64,000 nucleotides of DNA from Bacillota bacterium (GTDB taxonomy: Bacteria > Bacillota > Clostridia > DSM-8532). A program made the translations under genes and the position numbers. This document shows positions 1 through 9,191 of the stretch, in pieces. Numbering within the stretch: position 1 is the first letter of the stretch; each line of letters opens with the position of its first letter. The notes beneath the pieces are model-generated. The model did no database searches. It had not been told where the DNA came from and saw nothing but the letters and a program-made list of their open reading frames with translations. Where the stretch lies: assembly GCA_023415205.1 (NCBI GenBank), contig JAEZLR010000002.1:14070-78069 (forward strand), in the 5' to 3' direction.

Positions 1-878
1 TGATAGGAAGCCCTGGTTCAGGAAAGACCATGCTGGCACGACGCTTACCCTCTATTCTTCCAGACCTTACCTTTGAGGAGTCCCTGGAGATTACGAAAAT
101 CTATAGTGTTTCAGGCAAGCTACCCTCCCATGGGCCATTAATTCAGGAAAGACCCTTTCGCTCTCCCCATCATACAGCAAGCGCTGTGAGCTTAATCGGC
201 GGGGGTCGGTTGCCAAAGCCGGGTGAAGCCAGCCTTGCGCACCACGGAGTACTTTTCTTGGACGAAATTCCCGAATTCCCTCGAATGACATTGGACGTAT
301 TGCGTCAGCCCTTAGAGGACGGCTATGCCAATGTTTCTAGAATAAGTGCTGCGGTGAGCTATCCCTGTAAATTCATGCTGGTGGCTGCGGCTAACCCTTG
401 CAAGTGCGGTTATTATGGCGATCCGGCAAAGAGCTGCATCTGTTCATACAGAGATGCGGAGAATTATCTTTCAAGGCTGTCAGGGCCGCTTATGGACAGG
501 ATTGATATTCATGTGTTGGTACCGACTTTAAGGTACAGTGAAATGGAGAATTCCGAAGAAGAGGAAGGCTCCGGTGACATCAAAAAAAGAGTGAATCAGG
601 CCAGAAAAATTCAACAGGAGCGATATAGACATTACGGGGTCTATTGTAATGCCCATCTTAAGGGCGCCATGATCCGTGAGTTCTGCAGGGTAGATGAGGA
701 AGGAAAACGAATTCTCAGATCTGCTTTTGACAGGCTTAATCTAAGTGCTCGTGCACATGACCGCATTTTGAAGGTAGCCAGAACCATTGCTGATATGGAT
801 GGCGAAGCCTTGATTAAGGCCGGGCATTTGGCAGAAGCCATTCAATACCGGGCGCTGGATCGTACGGTAAGAGTATAA
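1..878 (+). CDS. comM: ComM/YifB family AAA+ ATPase (Mg-chelatase-like), 5'-truncated by the window edge
   Basis: The reading frame is open from base 3 and runs to the TAA at 876-878, so only the C-terminal part of the protein is present. It begins inside the Walker A motif (GSPGSGKT at about bases 6-29). A Walker B-like FLDEIPEF follows near base 255, then a cysteine cluster (CKCGYYG...CIC) typical of YifB/ComM, and the C-terminal Mg-chelatase helical domain. Known of the family: ComM is a hexameric helicase that promotes branch migration during natural transformation. It sits directly before dprA, the usual order in Firmicutes, and its stop overlaps a potential dprA ATG. The ATG at base 30 is internal and not the true start. 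Confidence 0.93.
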   Translation, partial: IGSPGSGKTMLARRLPSILPDLTFEESLEITKIYSVSGKLPSHGPLIQERPFRSPHHTASAVSLIGGGRLPKPGEASLAHHGVLFLDEIPEFPRMTLDVLRQPLEDGYANVSRISAAVSYPCKFMLVAAANPCKCGYYGDPAKSCICSYRDAENYLSRLSGPLMDRIDIHVLVPTLRYSEMENSEEEEGSGDIKKRVNQARKIQQERYRHYGVYCNAHLKGAMIREFCRVDEEGKRILRSAFDRLNLSARAHDRILKVARTIADMDGEALIKAGHLAEAIQYRALDRTVRV

Positions 879-892
879 TGGGGGAGAGACCA

Positions 893-1414
893 ATGAAGGA
901 TAATCTGGAGCTTTGGTTAAGACTGAGTACCATTGAGGGAATGAGTGTCCGTAAGAAATGCGAGCTTGTCACACAGATGGGAGATATAACCAGGGGGTGT
1001 ACGGACCATGAGGAAACCCTACTGGTTAACCAATTGACAGCAGAGCAATATGAGGCCTTTCACAGCGAGAGCATGAGGAACGAGGCACTCCGTATTATAG
1101 AAAGGTGCAACAAGAAGCATATTAGAATACTTCCACTTTCCCATGAGGAATATCCCGAAATGCTTAAATATATTCATGATCCTCCACTGATTCTTTATGT
1201 AAAAGGGAGGCTTCCACAGATGAGTGGTATAGCCCTTGTTGGCTCCAGAAAGGCTTCGGGTTACGGGATCGAAACCGCCGTCAAGCTCTCAACAGAGCTA
1301 GCCGCATCCGGTATCATGGTCGTTAGTGGAATGGCCAGGGTTATATGTATATATTTAATACTATATAAATACATACGATATAAAAATAGCAATGAAAATA
1401 TTGATATTACTTAA
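893..1414 (+). pseudogene. dprA: dprA 5' fragment (DNA processing protein A), interrupted by the 21-kb element
   Basis: This encodes the N-terminal helical domain and the first part of the Rossmann fold of DprA/Smf (SAM-like region about residues 1-70; GSRKASGYG near residue 112; VVSGMAR near 143-149). DprA loads RecA on incoming single-stranded DNA during transformation. Homology stops after the AGG codon at 1337-1339. The remaining codons to the TAA at 1412-1414 are element sequence (VICIYLILYK...). The ATG at 893, behind a GGGGGAGA ribosome binding site, is preferred to the ATG at 878, which overlaps the comM stop and has no obvious site. The missing 217 codons lie at 22277-22930 in the matching frame. 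Confidence 0.93.
1337..1353. other. Left junction (attL-like) with terminal inverted repeat
   Basis: The dprA codon AGG (1337-1339) is followed by G and then element sequence. Bases 1340-1353 read GTTATATGTATATA and match the complement of 22259-22272 (GTTATCTGTATATA) at 13 of 14 positions. A second shared block, ACTATA at 1360-1365, is mirrored at 22243-22248. Such short AT-rich arms next to the crossover are expected recombinase-binding sites; this role is inferred. Confidence 0.7.
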
Positions 1415-1457
1415 GTCTAATATAGTATTTCTATATTTTCTGACACAACATCCCCAT

Positions 1458-1481
1458 CACCTCCACCTCCATCTCCATCTC
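1458..1481 (+). repeat. Short tandem hexamer repeat (CA[C/T]CTC x4)
   Basis: Four consecutive hexamers read CACCTC, CACCTC, CATCTC, CATCTC, giving a pyrimidine-biased strand in an otherwise AT-rich stretch. The complement has regularly spaced GG pairs that might form a weak G-quadruplex. It lies about 120 bp inside the left end of the element. The 1415-1773 gap holds this repeat, the left terminal region and the hsdR promoter, and I see no gene there. Confidence 0.6.
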
Positions 1482-1642
1482 CATTAAACAGTTTATTAAA
1501 CTAAAGTTAAATAGATAATCCATATATCTATGATGCTTAAGTTTATTTGCTTGATAATTATATTACTGATTTATGCTGTACTTTGGAGTGCCAACTTTAC
1601 AAAAGTAAAACCGAGCAAGTATAGATATTTGAAGATGATTGC

Positions 1643-1671
1643 TTGTTCAATTGATAAGAATTTTATATTAT
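1643..1671 (+). promoter_or_regulatory. Putative sigma-A promoter for hsdRMS
   Basis: A -35 TTGTTC (1643-1648) and a -10 TATTAT (1666-1671) are separated by 17 bp, about 100 bp upstream of the hsdR start. Call by eye only; AT-rich sequence gives false positives. Confidence 0.45.
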
Positions 1672-1773
1672 ATTATGTGTAGGTTTTTAATTTTGTGATA
1701 GGAGTCTGCTGTAAGTGACTAAAAGGCAAAGAGTGGTATGACAATTTTGCCTATATGAATAGGGGATGATTTT

Positions 1774-4700
1774 ATGAAGTCGAATTTTACATTCTTAGAA
1801 GAGAAGTTTCCTTTACTTGCTTCGCTGGGTAGTACAGCAGAGAAGTACTTATTTCCAGACTCTAATTCATGCCTTATGAAATTGGGTTTGTTTGGAGAAG
1901 CTGTGGTTCGTCTGATGTTTGTGTCTGACAGTATACCTGAGCCACAGGAAGACAATACCCATGCAAATAGAATAAAAATTCTTAAGAATGAAGGACTCAT
2001 ACATAAAGATATAGATGATATTCTTTATGCACTTAGAATTGTTCGAAATAAGGCCGCACATGATGGATATGAGTCTACGGAACAGGCAAAAATACTGCTT
2101 GAATTTGCACATAAATTAGGCATATGGTTTATGCAAACATACGGGGACTGGAATTTTGAACCTGTCGAGTTTGTCATGCCTGAAGATACAAGTAAGGATG
2201 TTGATTATGAAGCAGTAATTAAAGCCCAAGAAGAAAAGATTAAAGAACTTACCGAAAAGGTAAAAGCTACTTCTATTAATGGTTCGGAAGTATCTATTAC
2301 CGATAGAAGAACAAGAGCATCAGTGTCAGCAGATAAAATAGGTTTTTCTGAAAAGGAAACTCGGTATTTAATTGATGAACAACTCCGTAAGGTCGGTTGG
2401 GAAGCAGATACTCAAAACCTCCGATACTCTAAAGGAACAAGACCTGAAAAGGGTAAAAATGTAGCTATTGCAGAATGGCCGACTGATTCTACCGTTGGTG
2501 ACAGAGGGTATGTTGACTATGCCCTATTTGTTGGAACACAATTGTTAGGTGTAGTTGAAGCAAAACGCCATATTACCGATATTCCATCCGTTATTGACTA
2601 TCAGTGCAAAGACTATGCAAAAAAAATTAAGAAAGAGCATTCTACCTATTTGGTTGGCAAGTGGGGAGACTATAAAGTTCCATTCCTATTTGCTACAAAT
2701 GGTAGGAAATACTTGAAGCAACTTGAAACAAAATCGGGAATCTGGTTCTTAGATGCTCGTAAGTCTACAAATATTCCTAAAGCACAGCAAGGGTGGGTAA
2801 GTCCTTCAGGTCTTATTGAGATGCTTGAAAAAGATGCGGAGAAAGCAAACCAAGAGTTAAGGGATACAGGATACGAGCTTTTGATAGATAAGGATGGACT
2901 TAACCTGAGACCATACCAGATAAATGCCGTAAAGTCTGCAGAGCAAGCTGTACTTGATGGTAAACAAACTGTACTCTTATCTATGGCAACAGGAACAGGA
3001 AAAACACGCACAATTTTAGGTATGATTTATCGCTTTTTAAAATCTGGTAGATTCAATCGAATATTGTTTCTCGTTGACCGCACAGCACTTGGGGAACAGG
3101 CACAAGACGTTTTCAGAGAAGTAAAAATTGAAGATTTGATGACTTTAGATGAAATATACAACATTAAGAAGCTTGAAGATAAGGATATTGATAAAGAGAC
3201 AAGGATTCATGTCGCTACTGTGCAGAGCCTTGTAAAAAGGATTATGTATAACGAAGGCGAAACAATGCCAGCCGTTACTGATTATGACCTGGTTATCGTA
3301 GATGAAGCACATCGGGGATACATCCTTGACAAGGAGATGGGAGAAGATGAACTTCAGTACAGGAGTCAAGAGGACTACGTAAGCAAATATAGAACTGTTA
3401 TTGAGTACTTTGATGCTGTAAAAATAGCCCTAACTGCTACCCCAGCTCTTCATACGAGTGAAATCTTTGGCAAGCCTGTATTCAACTACTCCTATCGGGA
3501 AGCAGTGATAGAAGGATACTTAATTGACCATGATGCACCGCACAACTTAAAAACAAAACTTGCTATTGAGGGTATTCATTATAAGCCTGGTGATAGTGTT
3601 ATCGTTTACGACCCTGTGACGGGCGAGGTAACGAACAGTGCAGACCTTGAGGATGAACTCGATTTTGATATTGAAAGCTTTAACCGAAAGGTTATTACTG
3701 AACCCTTTAATAAAACTGTCTTGGAGGAAATTACAAAGTATATTAATCCTGATGGAGAGGGGAAAACACTAATCTACGCTGTTGATGATTCCCATGCAGA
3801 CCTAATTGTGAAGATTCTGAAAGAAATCTTCACTGAATATGGTGTTGATAATGATGCGATTATGAAAATAACAGGGTCAGTAGGTGGTGGCAATAAGAAG
3901 AAAGTTCTTGAGGCAATAAAGAAATTCAAGAATGAGAAATACCCCAATGTTGCTGTTACTGTTGACCTTTTGACAACTGGAATTGATGTTCCCGAAATTA
4001 CTACTTTGGTATTCATGCGTAGAGTAAAATCAAGAATATTATTCGAGCAGATGATGGGTCGAGCTACTCGACTATGCCCTGAAATCGGGAAAACACACTT
4101 TGAGATATTTGACCCTGTAGGAGTTTATGAATCATTAGAGCCTGTTACTAATATGAAACCTGTTGTTGCAAATCCCAATGTGACATTCACAGACCTTATC
4201 AGTGGGCTTGAAAAACTGCCCACAGAAGAGCAAAAGAAAAACCAGATAGATATGATAATTGCTAAACTCCAGAGAAAAAGGAGAAAGCTTAGTGGTAAAG
4301 CAATTGAGCATTTTATTGACCTCTCAGGAGGTAAAAATCCTGCTCAATTTATTGATGAATTGAAAGCTATGGTGACTGAGAAGGCACAGGAGCATATTTT
4401 ACGCAATAAAAAACTCTTTGAAATGCTTAATGAGGCAGGGTATGGTCAAATAAATCCTGTTATAATTTCTGTTAAACCAGACGAACTTATAAGCCATTCA
4501 AGAGGGTATGGAAAAGCACAAAAGCCAGAGGACTACTTGGAGGAGTTCAAAGAATTTATTTATAACAACAAAAACAAGATTACCGCACTCAATATTGTGT
4601 GCACCAGACCAAAAGAACTTACTCGTGAGGCATTAAAAAGTCTTAAGCTGGAGCTTGACCGAAATGACTTTACAGAAGTTCAACTTAATTCTGCGTGGAG

Positions 4701-5031
4701 AGAGCTAAAAAACGAAGAGATTACTGCTGATATTATTACATTTATACGTCAACAATCTTTAGGTTCTGCCTTGATAAGCCACGAAGATAGGATAAGAAAT
4801 GCAATTAACAAGCTGAAGAAAAAACATAGCTTCAGTAAAATGGAACTTGACTGGTTGGGGAGAATAGAAACTCACCTACTACATGAAAGTATTTTGGATA
4901 AAGAAACATTTGAGACAGGAGCTTTTAAAACTAAGGGTGGTTACAAAGTAATAGATAAAATATTTAGTAATAAGCTTAAAAACATCATAGAAGAAATCAA
5001 TGAATATCTATACGAGGATTGGAGTGCATAA
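1774..5031 (+). CDS. hsdR: Type I restriction enzyme, R (motor/nuclease) subunit
   Basis: The R subunit drives ATP-dependent DNA translocation and cleaves unmodified DNA in complex with HsdM and HsdS. The 1085 residues fit the family. An N-terminal DUF4145-like region (about residues 70-125) precedes the PD-(D/E)XK nuclease (Asp in GYVDYALF near 247, VEAKR near 260). The SF2 helicase core follows: Walker A ATGTGKTR near 404, DEAH near 509, TATP near 554, and motif VI QMMGRATR near 758. An EcoEI-type C-terminal domain ends the protein. The ATG at 1774 follows AGGGGATG at good spacing. It starts a three-gene operon, 6 bp before hsdM. All motifs seen look intact, so the enzyme is probably functional. 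Confidence 0.96.
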   Translation: MKSNFTFLEEKFPLLASLGSTAEKYLFPDSNSCLMKLGLFGEAVVRLMFVSDSIPEPQEDNTHANRIKILKNEGLIHKDIDDILYALRIVRNKAAHDGYESTEQAKILLEFAHKLGIWFMQTYGDWNFEPVEFVMPEDTSKDVDYEAVIKAQEEKIKELTEKVKATSINGSEVSITDRRTRASVSADKIGFSEKETRYLIDEQLRKVGWEADTQNLRYSKGTRPEKGKNVAIAEWPTDSTVGDRGYVDYALFVGTQLLGVVEAKRHITDIPSVIDYQCKDYAKKIKKEHSTYLVGKWGDYKVPFLFATNGRKYLKQLETKSGIWFLDARKSTNIPKAQQGWVSPSGLIEMLEKDAEKANQELRDTGYELLIDKDGLNLRPYQINAVKSAEQAVLDGKQTVLLSMATGTGKTRTILGMIYRFLKSGRFNRILFLVDRTALGEQAQDVFREVKIEDLMTLDEIYNIKKLEDKDIDKETRIHVATVQSLVKRIMYNEGETMPAVTDYDLVIVDEAHRGYILDKEMGEDELQYRSQEDYVSKYRTVIEYFDAVKIALTATPALHTSEIFGKPVFNYSYREAVIEGYLIDHDAPHNLKTKLAIEGIHYKPGDSVIVYDPVTGEVTNSADLEDELDFDIESFNRKVITEPFNKTVLEEITKYINPDGEGKTLIYAVDDSHADLIVKILKEIFTEYGVDNDAIMKITGSVGGGNKKKVLEAIKKFKNEKYPNVAVTVDLLTTGIDVPEITTLVFMRRVKSRILFEQMMGRATRLCPEIGKTHFEIFDPVGVYESLEPVTNMKPVVANPNVTFTDLISGLEKLPTEEQKKNQIDMIIAKLQRKRRKLSGKAIEHFIDLSGGKNPAQFIDELKAMVTEKAQEHILRNKKLFEMLNEAGYGQINPVIISVKPDELISHSRGYGKAQKPEDYLEEFKEFIYNNKNKITALNIVCTRPKELTREALKSLKLELDRNDFTEVQLNSAWRELKNEEITADIITFIRQQSLGSALISHEDRIRNAINKLKKKHSFSKMELDWLGRIETHLLHESILDKETFETGAFKTKGGYKVIDKIFSNKLKNIIEEINEYLYEDWSA

Positions 5032-5037
5032 GTAGCG

Positions 5038-6456
5038 ATGAATAACCAAGAAATAGTAGCAAAGCTTTGGAATCTGTGTAATGTACTAAGGGATGACGGT
5101 ATTACCTATCATCAATATGTTACTGAGTTAACATATATTCTGTTTCTTAAAATGACGAAAGAAACATCAACCGATAAGCAAATCCCTGAAAATTATCGTT
5201 GGGATAATCTTGCCAAGAGACAAGGCATAGAGCTTAAAAAGTTCTACAATGACCTTTTAAACCACCTCGGAGAGAATACCACAGGTAGAATCAGGGAGAT
5301 ATACTCTGGGGCAAGGTCTAATATAGAAGAACCCAAGAACCTGGAGAAGATAATTAAATCTATAGATGAACTTGACTGGTATTCTGCCAAGGAAGAAGGC
5401 TTGGGCAATCTTTATGAAGGGCTTTTGGAAAAAAATGCAAACGAGAAGAAGTCGGGAGCTGGGCAGTATTTTACGCCAAGGGTGCTCATTGATGTGATGA
5501 CCATACTTATAGACCCAAAGCCTGGTGAGCTTTGCAATGACCCTGCTTGCGGTACTTTTGGCTTTATGATTGCGGCCGACAGACATATAAAGAATAAAAC
5601 GGATGACCTGTTTACATTATCTGCAGACCAACAGGAGTTTCAGAGGAAGAAGGCTTTCTCAGGCTGTGAGCTTGTGCATGATACTCACAGACTTGCGTTG
5701 ATGAATGCCATGCTTCATGACATCGAGGGTGAGATTCTTCTTGCTGACACACTATCTAATGCAGGAAAAGCTCTGAAGGGATATAACGTGGTACTTACGA
5801 ACCCCCCGTTTGGAACTAAGAAGGGTGGAGAACGTGCTACCCGTGATGATTTCACGTATCCTACATCAAATAAGCAGTTAAACTTCCTACAGCACATTTA
5901 TCGTTCATTAAGAACAGATGGCAAATCAAGAGCTGGGGTTGTTTTACCTGACAACGTTCTTTTTGCTGATGGTGATGGTGCTAAGATTCGTGCTGACTTG
6001 ATGGACAAGTGTAATTTACATACTATTTTGAGGTTGCCTACTGGTATTTTCTACGCCCAAGGCGTTAAAACTAATGTACTTTTCTTTACCCGTGGAACTA
6101 ATGATAAGGGGAACACCAAGGAAGTATGGATATATGATATGCGTACCAATATGCCGAGTTTTGGTAAAACCACGCCTTTAAAGCATGAACATTTTGATAG
6201 TTTTATTAAGGCATATACTACAGAAGATAGAAGAGCGATTCAAGATGAACGCTGGAGTGTCTTTACAAGGGAGCAAATAATACAGAAGAACGATAGCCTT
6301 GATTTAGGTTTAATCAGGGATGATAGTGTTTTGGATTATGAGGATTTGCAAGACCCAATTGAAAGTGGAGAAGAGATTATAGCACAATTGGAGGAAGCTA
6401 CTGATTTAATTATGAGTGTTGTAAAAGAACTTAAGAGTTTAGGCGGTGGTAACTAA
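5038..6456 (+). CDS. hsdM: Type I restriction-modification system, M (N6-adenine methyltransferase) subunit
   Basis: HsdM methylates adenine in the host recognition site using S-adenosylmethionine and forms the M2S core. The N-terminal HsdM_N-like helical domain spans about residues 5-125. The SAM-binding motif DPACGT is near residue 168 (followed by FGF where the family usually has GGF). The catalytic NPPF is near residue 255. The length, 472 residues, is typical. It starts 6 bp after hsdR stops and its TAA overlaps the hsdS ATG (TAATG), which implies translational coupling. Confidence 0.96.
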   Translation: MNNQEIVAKLWNLCNVLRDDGITYHQYVTELTYILFLKMTKETSTDKQIPENYRWDNLAKRQGIELKKFYNDLLNHLGENTTGRIREIYSGARSNIEEPKNLEKIIKSIDELDWYSAKEEGLGNLYEGLLEKNANEKKSGAGQYFTPRVLIDVMTILIDPKPGELCNDPACGTFGFMIAADRHIKNKTDDLFTLSADQQEFQRKKAFSGCELVHDTHRLALMNAMLHDIEGEILLADTLSNAGKALKGYNVVLTNPPFGTKKGGERATRDDFTYPTSNKQLNFLQHIYRSLRTDGKSRAGVVLPDNVLFADGDGAKIRADLMDKCNLHTILRLPTGIFYAQGVKTNVLFFTRGTNDKGNTKEVWIYDMRTNMPSFGKTTPLKHEHFDSFIKAYTTEDRRAIQDERWSVFTREQIIQKNDSLDLGLIRDDSVLDYEDLQDPIESGEEIIAQLEEATDLIMSVVKELKSLGGGN

Positions 6457-7916
6457 TGGTTAAGAAAGAGAAGTTATCACTGAATGAATTGCTGGAACAA
6501 GCAATTGTCAATGATGAAGATATGCCGTATAAAGTACCGAGTAACTGGGTTAATGTTCATGGTAAGATATTTAACTTTGAAAAAGGTAAAAAACCAGAAA
6601 AATTAGATGAAGAAAAAACAAATAATAGTATTCCTTATGTGAATATCAAGTATTTTGAAACGGGAATAGTTGAGCAATATACTTATGAGAATTCAACCAA
6701 TAGGTTTTGCAATGAGAAAGATATTTTAATTGTTTGGGACGGAGCAAGGTCTGGTTTGGTTGGGACTGGAGTAAGTGGAGCATTAGGGTCTACATTATGC
6801 AAAATTAAAATTAATAAGATTAACCATAAGTATGTATTCTATTACTTTATGAGTAAGTATGATGATATAAATAAAAATGGTAGAGGGACAGGAATACCTC
6901 ATGTTGACCCTATCTACGTGTCGAATCTTACATTTCCTCTTCCACCGTTACAAGAACAGAAACGGATTGTGGATACAATAGAAACTCTCTTTGAGAGATT
7001 AGACCGAGCAAAAGAGCTTGTTCAGAATACTCTTGACTCCTTTGAGGTCAGAAAATCAGCGATACTGCATAAAGCGTTTACTGGTGAGCTAACTGCTAAA
7101 TGGCGTGAGGATAATGATAAAGAGGATTCAGGTTCTATAATTACCAGTTTATTTAACTATAGAGTTGGTTTAGCCAAAACTCCGATAGAAAAAAGCAAAA
7201 TTGAGAGCATTTTTTCATATGAAGAAAATGAATCGTATGAAAACTTGCCTAATGGATGGAGATATGTGTCCTTGGATAAGCTCTGCGAATCCTTTCAATA
7301 CGGAACATCTAATAAATCAGATAATGAAGGTAAAGTTGTTGTAATAAGGATGGGAAATCTTCAGTCAGGCAAAATTGATTGGAATGACTTAGCGTATAGT
7401 TCTGATGAAGAAGATATTAAGAAATATATTTTGAAGAAGGGTGACGTTTTATTTAACAGAACAAATAGTCCAGAGTTAGTAGGGAAAACGTCTATATATG
7501 AAGGAGAGCAACCAGCTATTTTTGCAGGGTATCTGATTAGAATAAAAAATTACGAATACCTGGATTCATATTATTTGAACTATATTATGAATTCATCATA
7601 TGCTAAAGAATACTGTATGCGTGTAAAAAGTGATGGAGTAAATCAGTCTAATATTAATGCTCAAAAGCTCGCAAAATTTGAGATTCCATTTTGTTCTCTG
7701 AAAGAACAGAAAGAGATAGTAAGAGTACTTGATAACCTCCTTAAAAACGAGCAAAATGCAAATGAGCTTTGTAAAGTAATAGATAAGATTGACTTTATGA
7801 AAAAATCAATACTTGCACGTGCTTATCGAGGAGAACTGAACACTAACAACCCTGAAGAAGCAAGTGCTTTAGGGCTGTTGAAAGAGGTTTTGCGAGAACG
7901 GGCAGAGATAGTTTGA
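6456..7916 (+). CDS. hsdS: Type I restriction-modification system, S (specificity) subunit
   Basis: HsdS recognises the bipartite DNA target through two target-recognition domains. At 486 residues it has the expected two-fold layout: TRD1 (about 25-165) and TRD2 (about 265-415), each followed by a conserved coiled-coil arm that begins with an LQEQKRIVDTI- or LKEQKEIVRVL-type motif. The second arm ends in the usual ILARAYRGEL segment. The ATG overlaps the hsdM stop. Only one S gene is present and no inverted TRD copies are visible, so phase variation by shuffling is not evident. The target sequence cannot be predicted from this. Confidence 0.94.
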   Translation: MVKKEKLSLNELLEQAIVNDEDMPYKVPSNWVNVHGKIFNFEKGKKPEKLDEEKTNNSIPYVNIKYFETGIVEQYTYENSTNRFCNEKDILIVWDGARSGLVGTGVSGALGSTLCKIKINKINHKYVFYYFMSKYDDINKNGRGTGIPHVDPIYVSNLTFPLPPLQEQKRIVDTIETLFERLDRAKELVQNTLDSFEVRKSAILHKAFTGELTAKWREDNDKEDSGSIITSLFNYRVGLAKTPIEKSKIESIFSYEENESYENLPNGWRYVSLDKLCESFQYGTSNKSDNEGKVVVIRMGNLQSGKIDWNDLAYSSDEEDIKKYILKKGDVLFNRTNSPELVGKTSIYEGEQPAIFAGYLIRIKNYEYLDSYYLNYIMNSSYAKEYCMRVKSDGVNQSNINAQKLAKFEIPFCSLKEQKEIVRVLDNLLKNEQNANELCKVIDKIDFMKKSILARAYRGELNTNNPEEASALGLLKEVLRERAEIV

Positions 7917-8103
7917 GCAGTCAAGAATGGGGAAGAATCCAGACAGATTCCTTGAAAGGTAGAATATTTTGAAGGCTATCCGAAATTGCTGAATCAAGAT
8001 GGTGAATTTTTATTTTAATAGAAAATGGACGAACCTCTTTCAAACATAGGACAAATAATGGTAATATATAGTTGAGGTATAAGAAAATGGGGGGGAGTAA
8101 AAT

Positions 8104-8679
8104 ATGTTATATAATAGGCAAGACTTAGAAAAGAGAGTTAAAAGTCAGCAAATAACAAAGTATGCGTCCATTCTCGAATTTGCACAAATTCAAAAGTCAT
8201 TTAATGCAACAAAAACATATGATGTGTTCCTTTCACATAGCTTTTTAGATGCTGAATACATAAAGGTAATAAAGGATGATTTTGAAAAACTTGGTTTAGT
8301 GGTGTATGTAGATTGGATTGATGATGCACAACTTAGTAGAGACAAGGTATCAAAAGAGACCGCTGATATTCTTAGAACGAGGATGAAGCAGTGTAAATCC
8401 TTATTCTATGTAACTACAACAAATTATCAAAATTCAATTTGGATGCCTTGGGAGTTGGGATATTTTGATGCTCTGAAAGATAAAGTTGCAATAGTTCCAG
8501 TCTTAAGTAGCTCCCAATCCGATGATAAATATACTGGGGCTGAGTATTTAGGTTTATATTATTACGTTTCAATTAATCCAAGTAATGGGACACAAGCAAT
8601 ATTTATAAATAAATCTGAAAATGAATATGTTAGTTATAAAGAATGGATTGAAGGAAAACAACCATACATACATAAATGA
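8104..8679 (+). CDS. TIR-domain protein (putative NAD-processing immune sensor)
   Basis: A single TIR domain spans about residues 36-155, after a ~35-residue N-terminal extension. It begins YDVFLSHS (residues 38-45) and contains WMPWELGYF around residue 117, where the Glu matches the catalytic position of NADase TIR domains. Known of such families: bacterial TIRs sense infection and make cyclic-ADP-ribose-type signals or deplete NAD. It is followed 13 bp later by a small membrane protein and then a second TIR-like gene, so the three look like one unit. A GGGGGGAG ribosome binding site precedes the ATG. Assignment to a named Thoeris type cannot be settled here. Confidence 0.88.
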   Translation: MLYNRQDLEKRVKSQQITKYASILEFAQIQKSFNATKTYDVFLSHSFLDAEYIKVIKDDFEKLGLVVYVDWIDDAQLSRDKVSKETADILRTRMKQCKSLFYVTTTNYQNSIWMPWELGYFDALKDKVAIVPVLSSSQSDDKYTGAEYLGLYYYVSINPSNGTQAIFINKSENEYVSYKEWIEGKQPYIHK

Positions 8680-8692
8680 GAGGAGCAGTAAT

Positions 8693-9121
8693 ATGGGAAA
8701 TGAAAAGAAATTAAAGCATTTAGAATTTATTCAGGGCATTATTAATAGAATGGGAAACAACTCCTTCTTAATTAAAGGTTGGTGTATCACTTTAGTAGTG
8801 GGCATTTTCGCCATAACAATAACAAATGATAATTATTTATTTCTTTTAATTAGTATTATTCCTACTGTTACATTTTGGTATTTGGATGGATTTTTTCTGA
8901 AGACCGAGAAGCTTTATCGAGAGCTATATAAAAATGTAGCAGGTACAGAAGAAGAAAAAATTGACTTTTTAATGAATGTTAACAAGGCTGAATATAAGAA
9001 AAAAGTGGGTAGTGTTCTACAAGTAATGTTTTCAAAAACATTACTCCCTTTTTATGGGATGCTTCTAATTGTATTGGGAATTTTTATTAGCCTTGTATAT
9101 TTTAAGATTTTAACGATTTAA
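8693..9121 (+). CDS. Small multi-pass membrane protein, candidate effector of the TIR module
   Basis: The protein has 142 residues with hydrophobic segments at about residues 24-45, 48-70 and 115-140, separated by a charged stretch (about 75-110) that should be cytosolic. The start at 8693 is chosen because AGAGGAG sits just upstream; an earlier in-frame ATG at 8621 lies inside the TIR gene. I recognise this type (helical KHLEFIQ start, then IKGW leading into the first membrane segment) as recurring beside TIR genes, but I know no established name. Position between two TIR genes suggests a membrane-disrupting or signal-gated effector, as in abortive-infection systems; this is inference. Confidence 0.75.
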   Translation: MGNEKKLKHLEFIQGIINRMGNNSFLIKGWCITLVVGIFAITITNDNYLFLLISIIPTVTFWYLDGFFLKTEKLYRELYKNVAGTEEEKIDFLMNVNKAEYKKKVGSVLQVMFSKTLLPFYGMLLIVLGIFISLVYFKILTI

Positions 9122-9191
9122 TGAAAAGTGCAAATTAATGGCAGAAGAGTATTTCTATGTAATTACTGTTTTGGCAAAAGGAAGTGAATTT

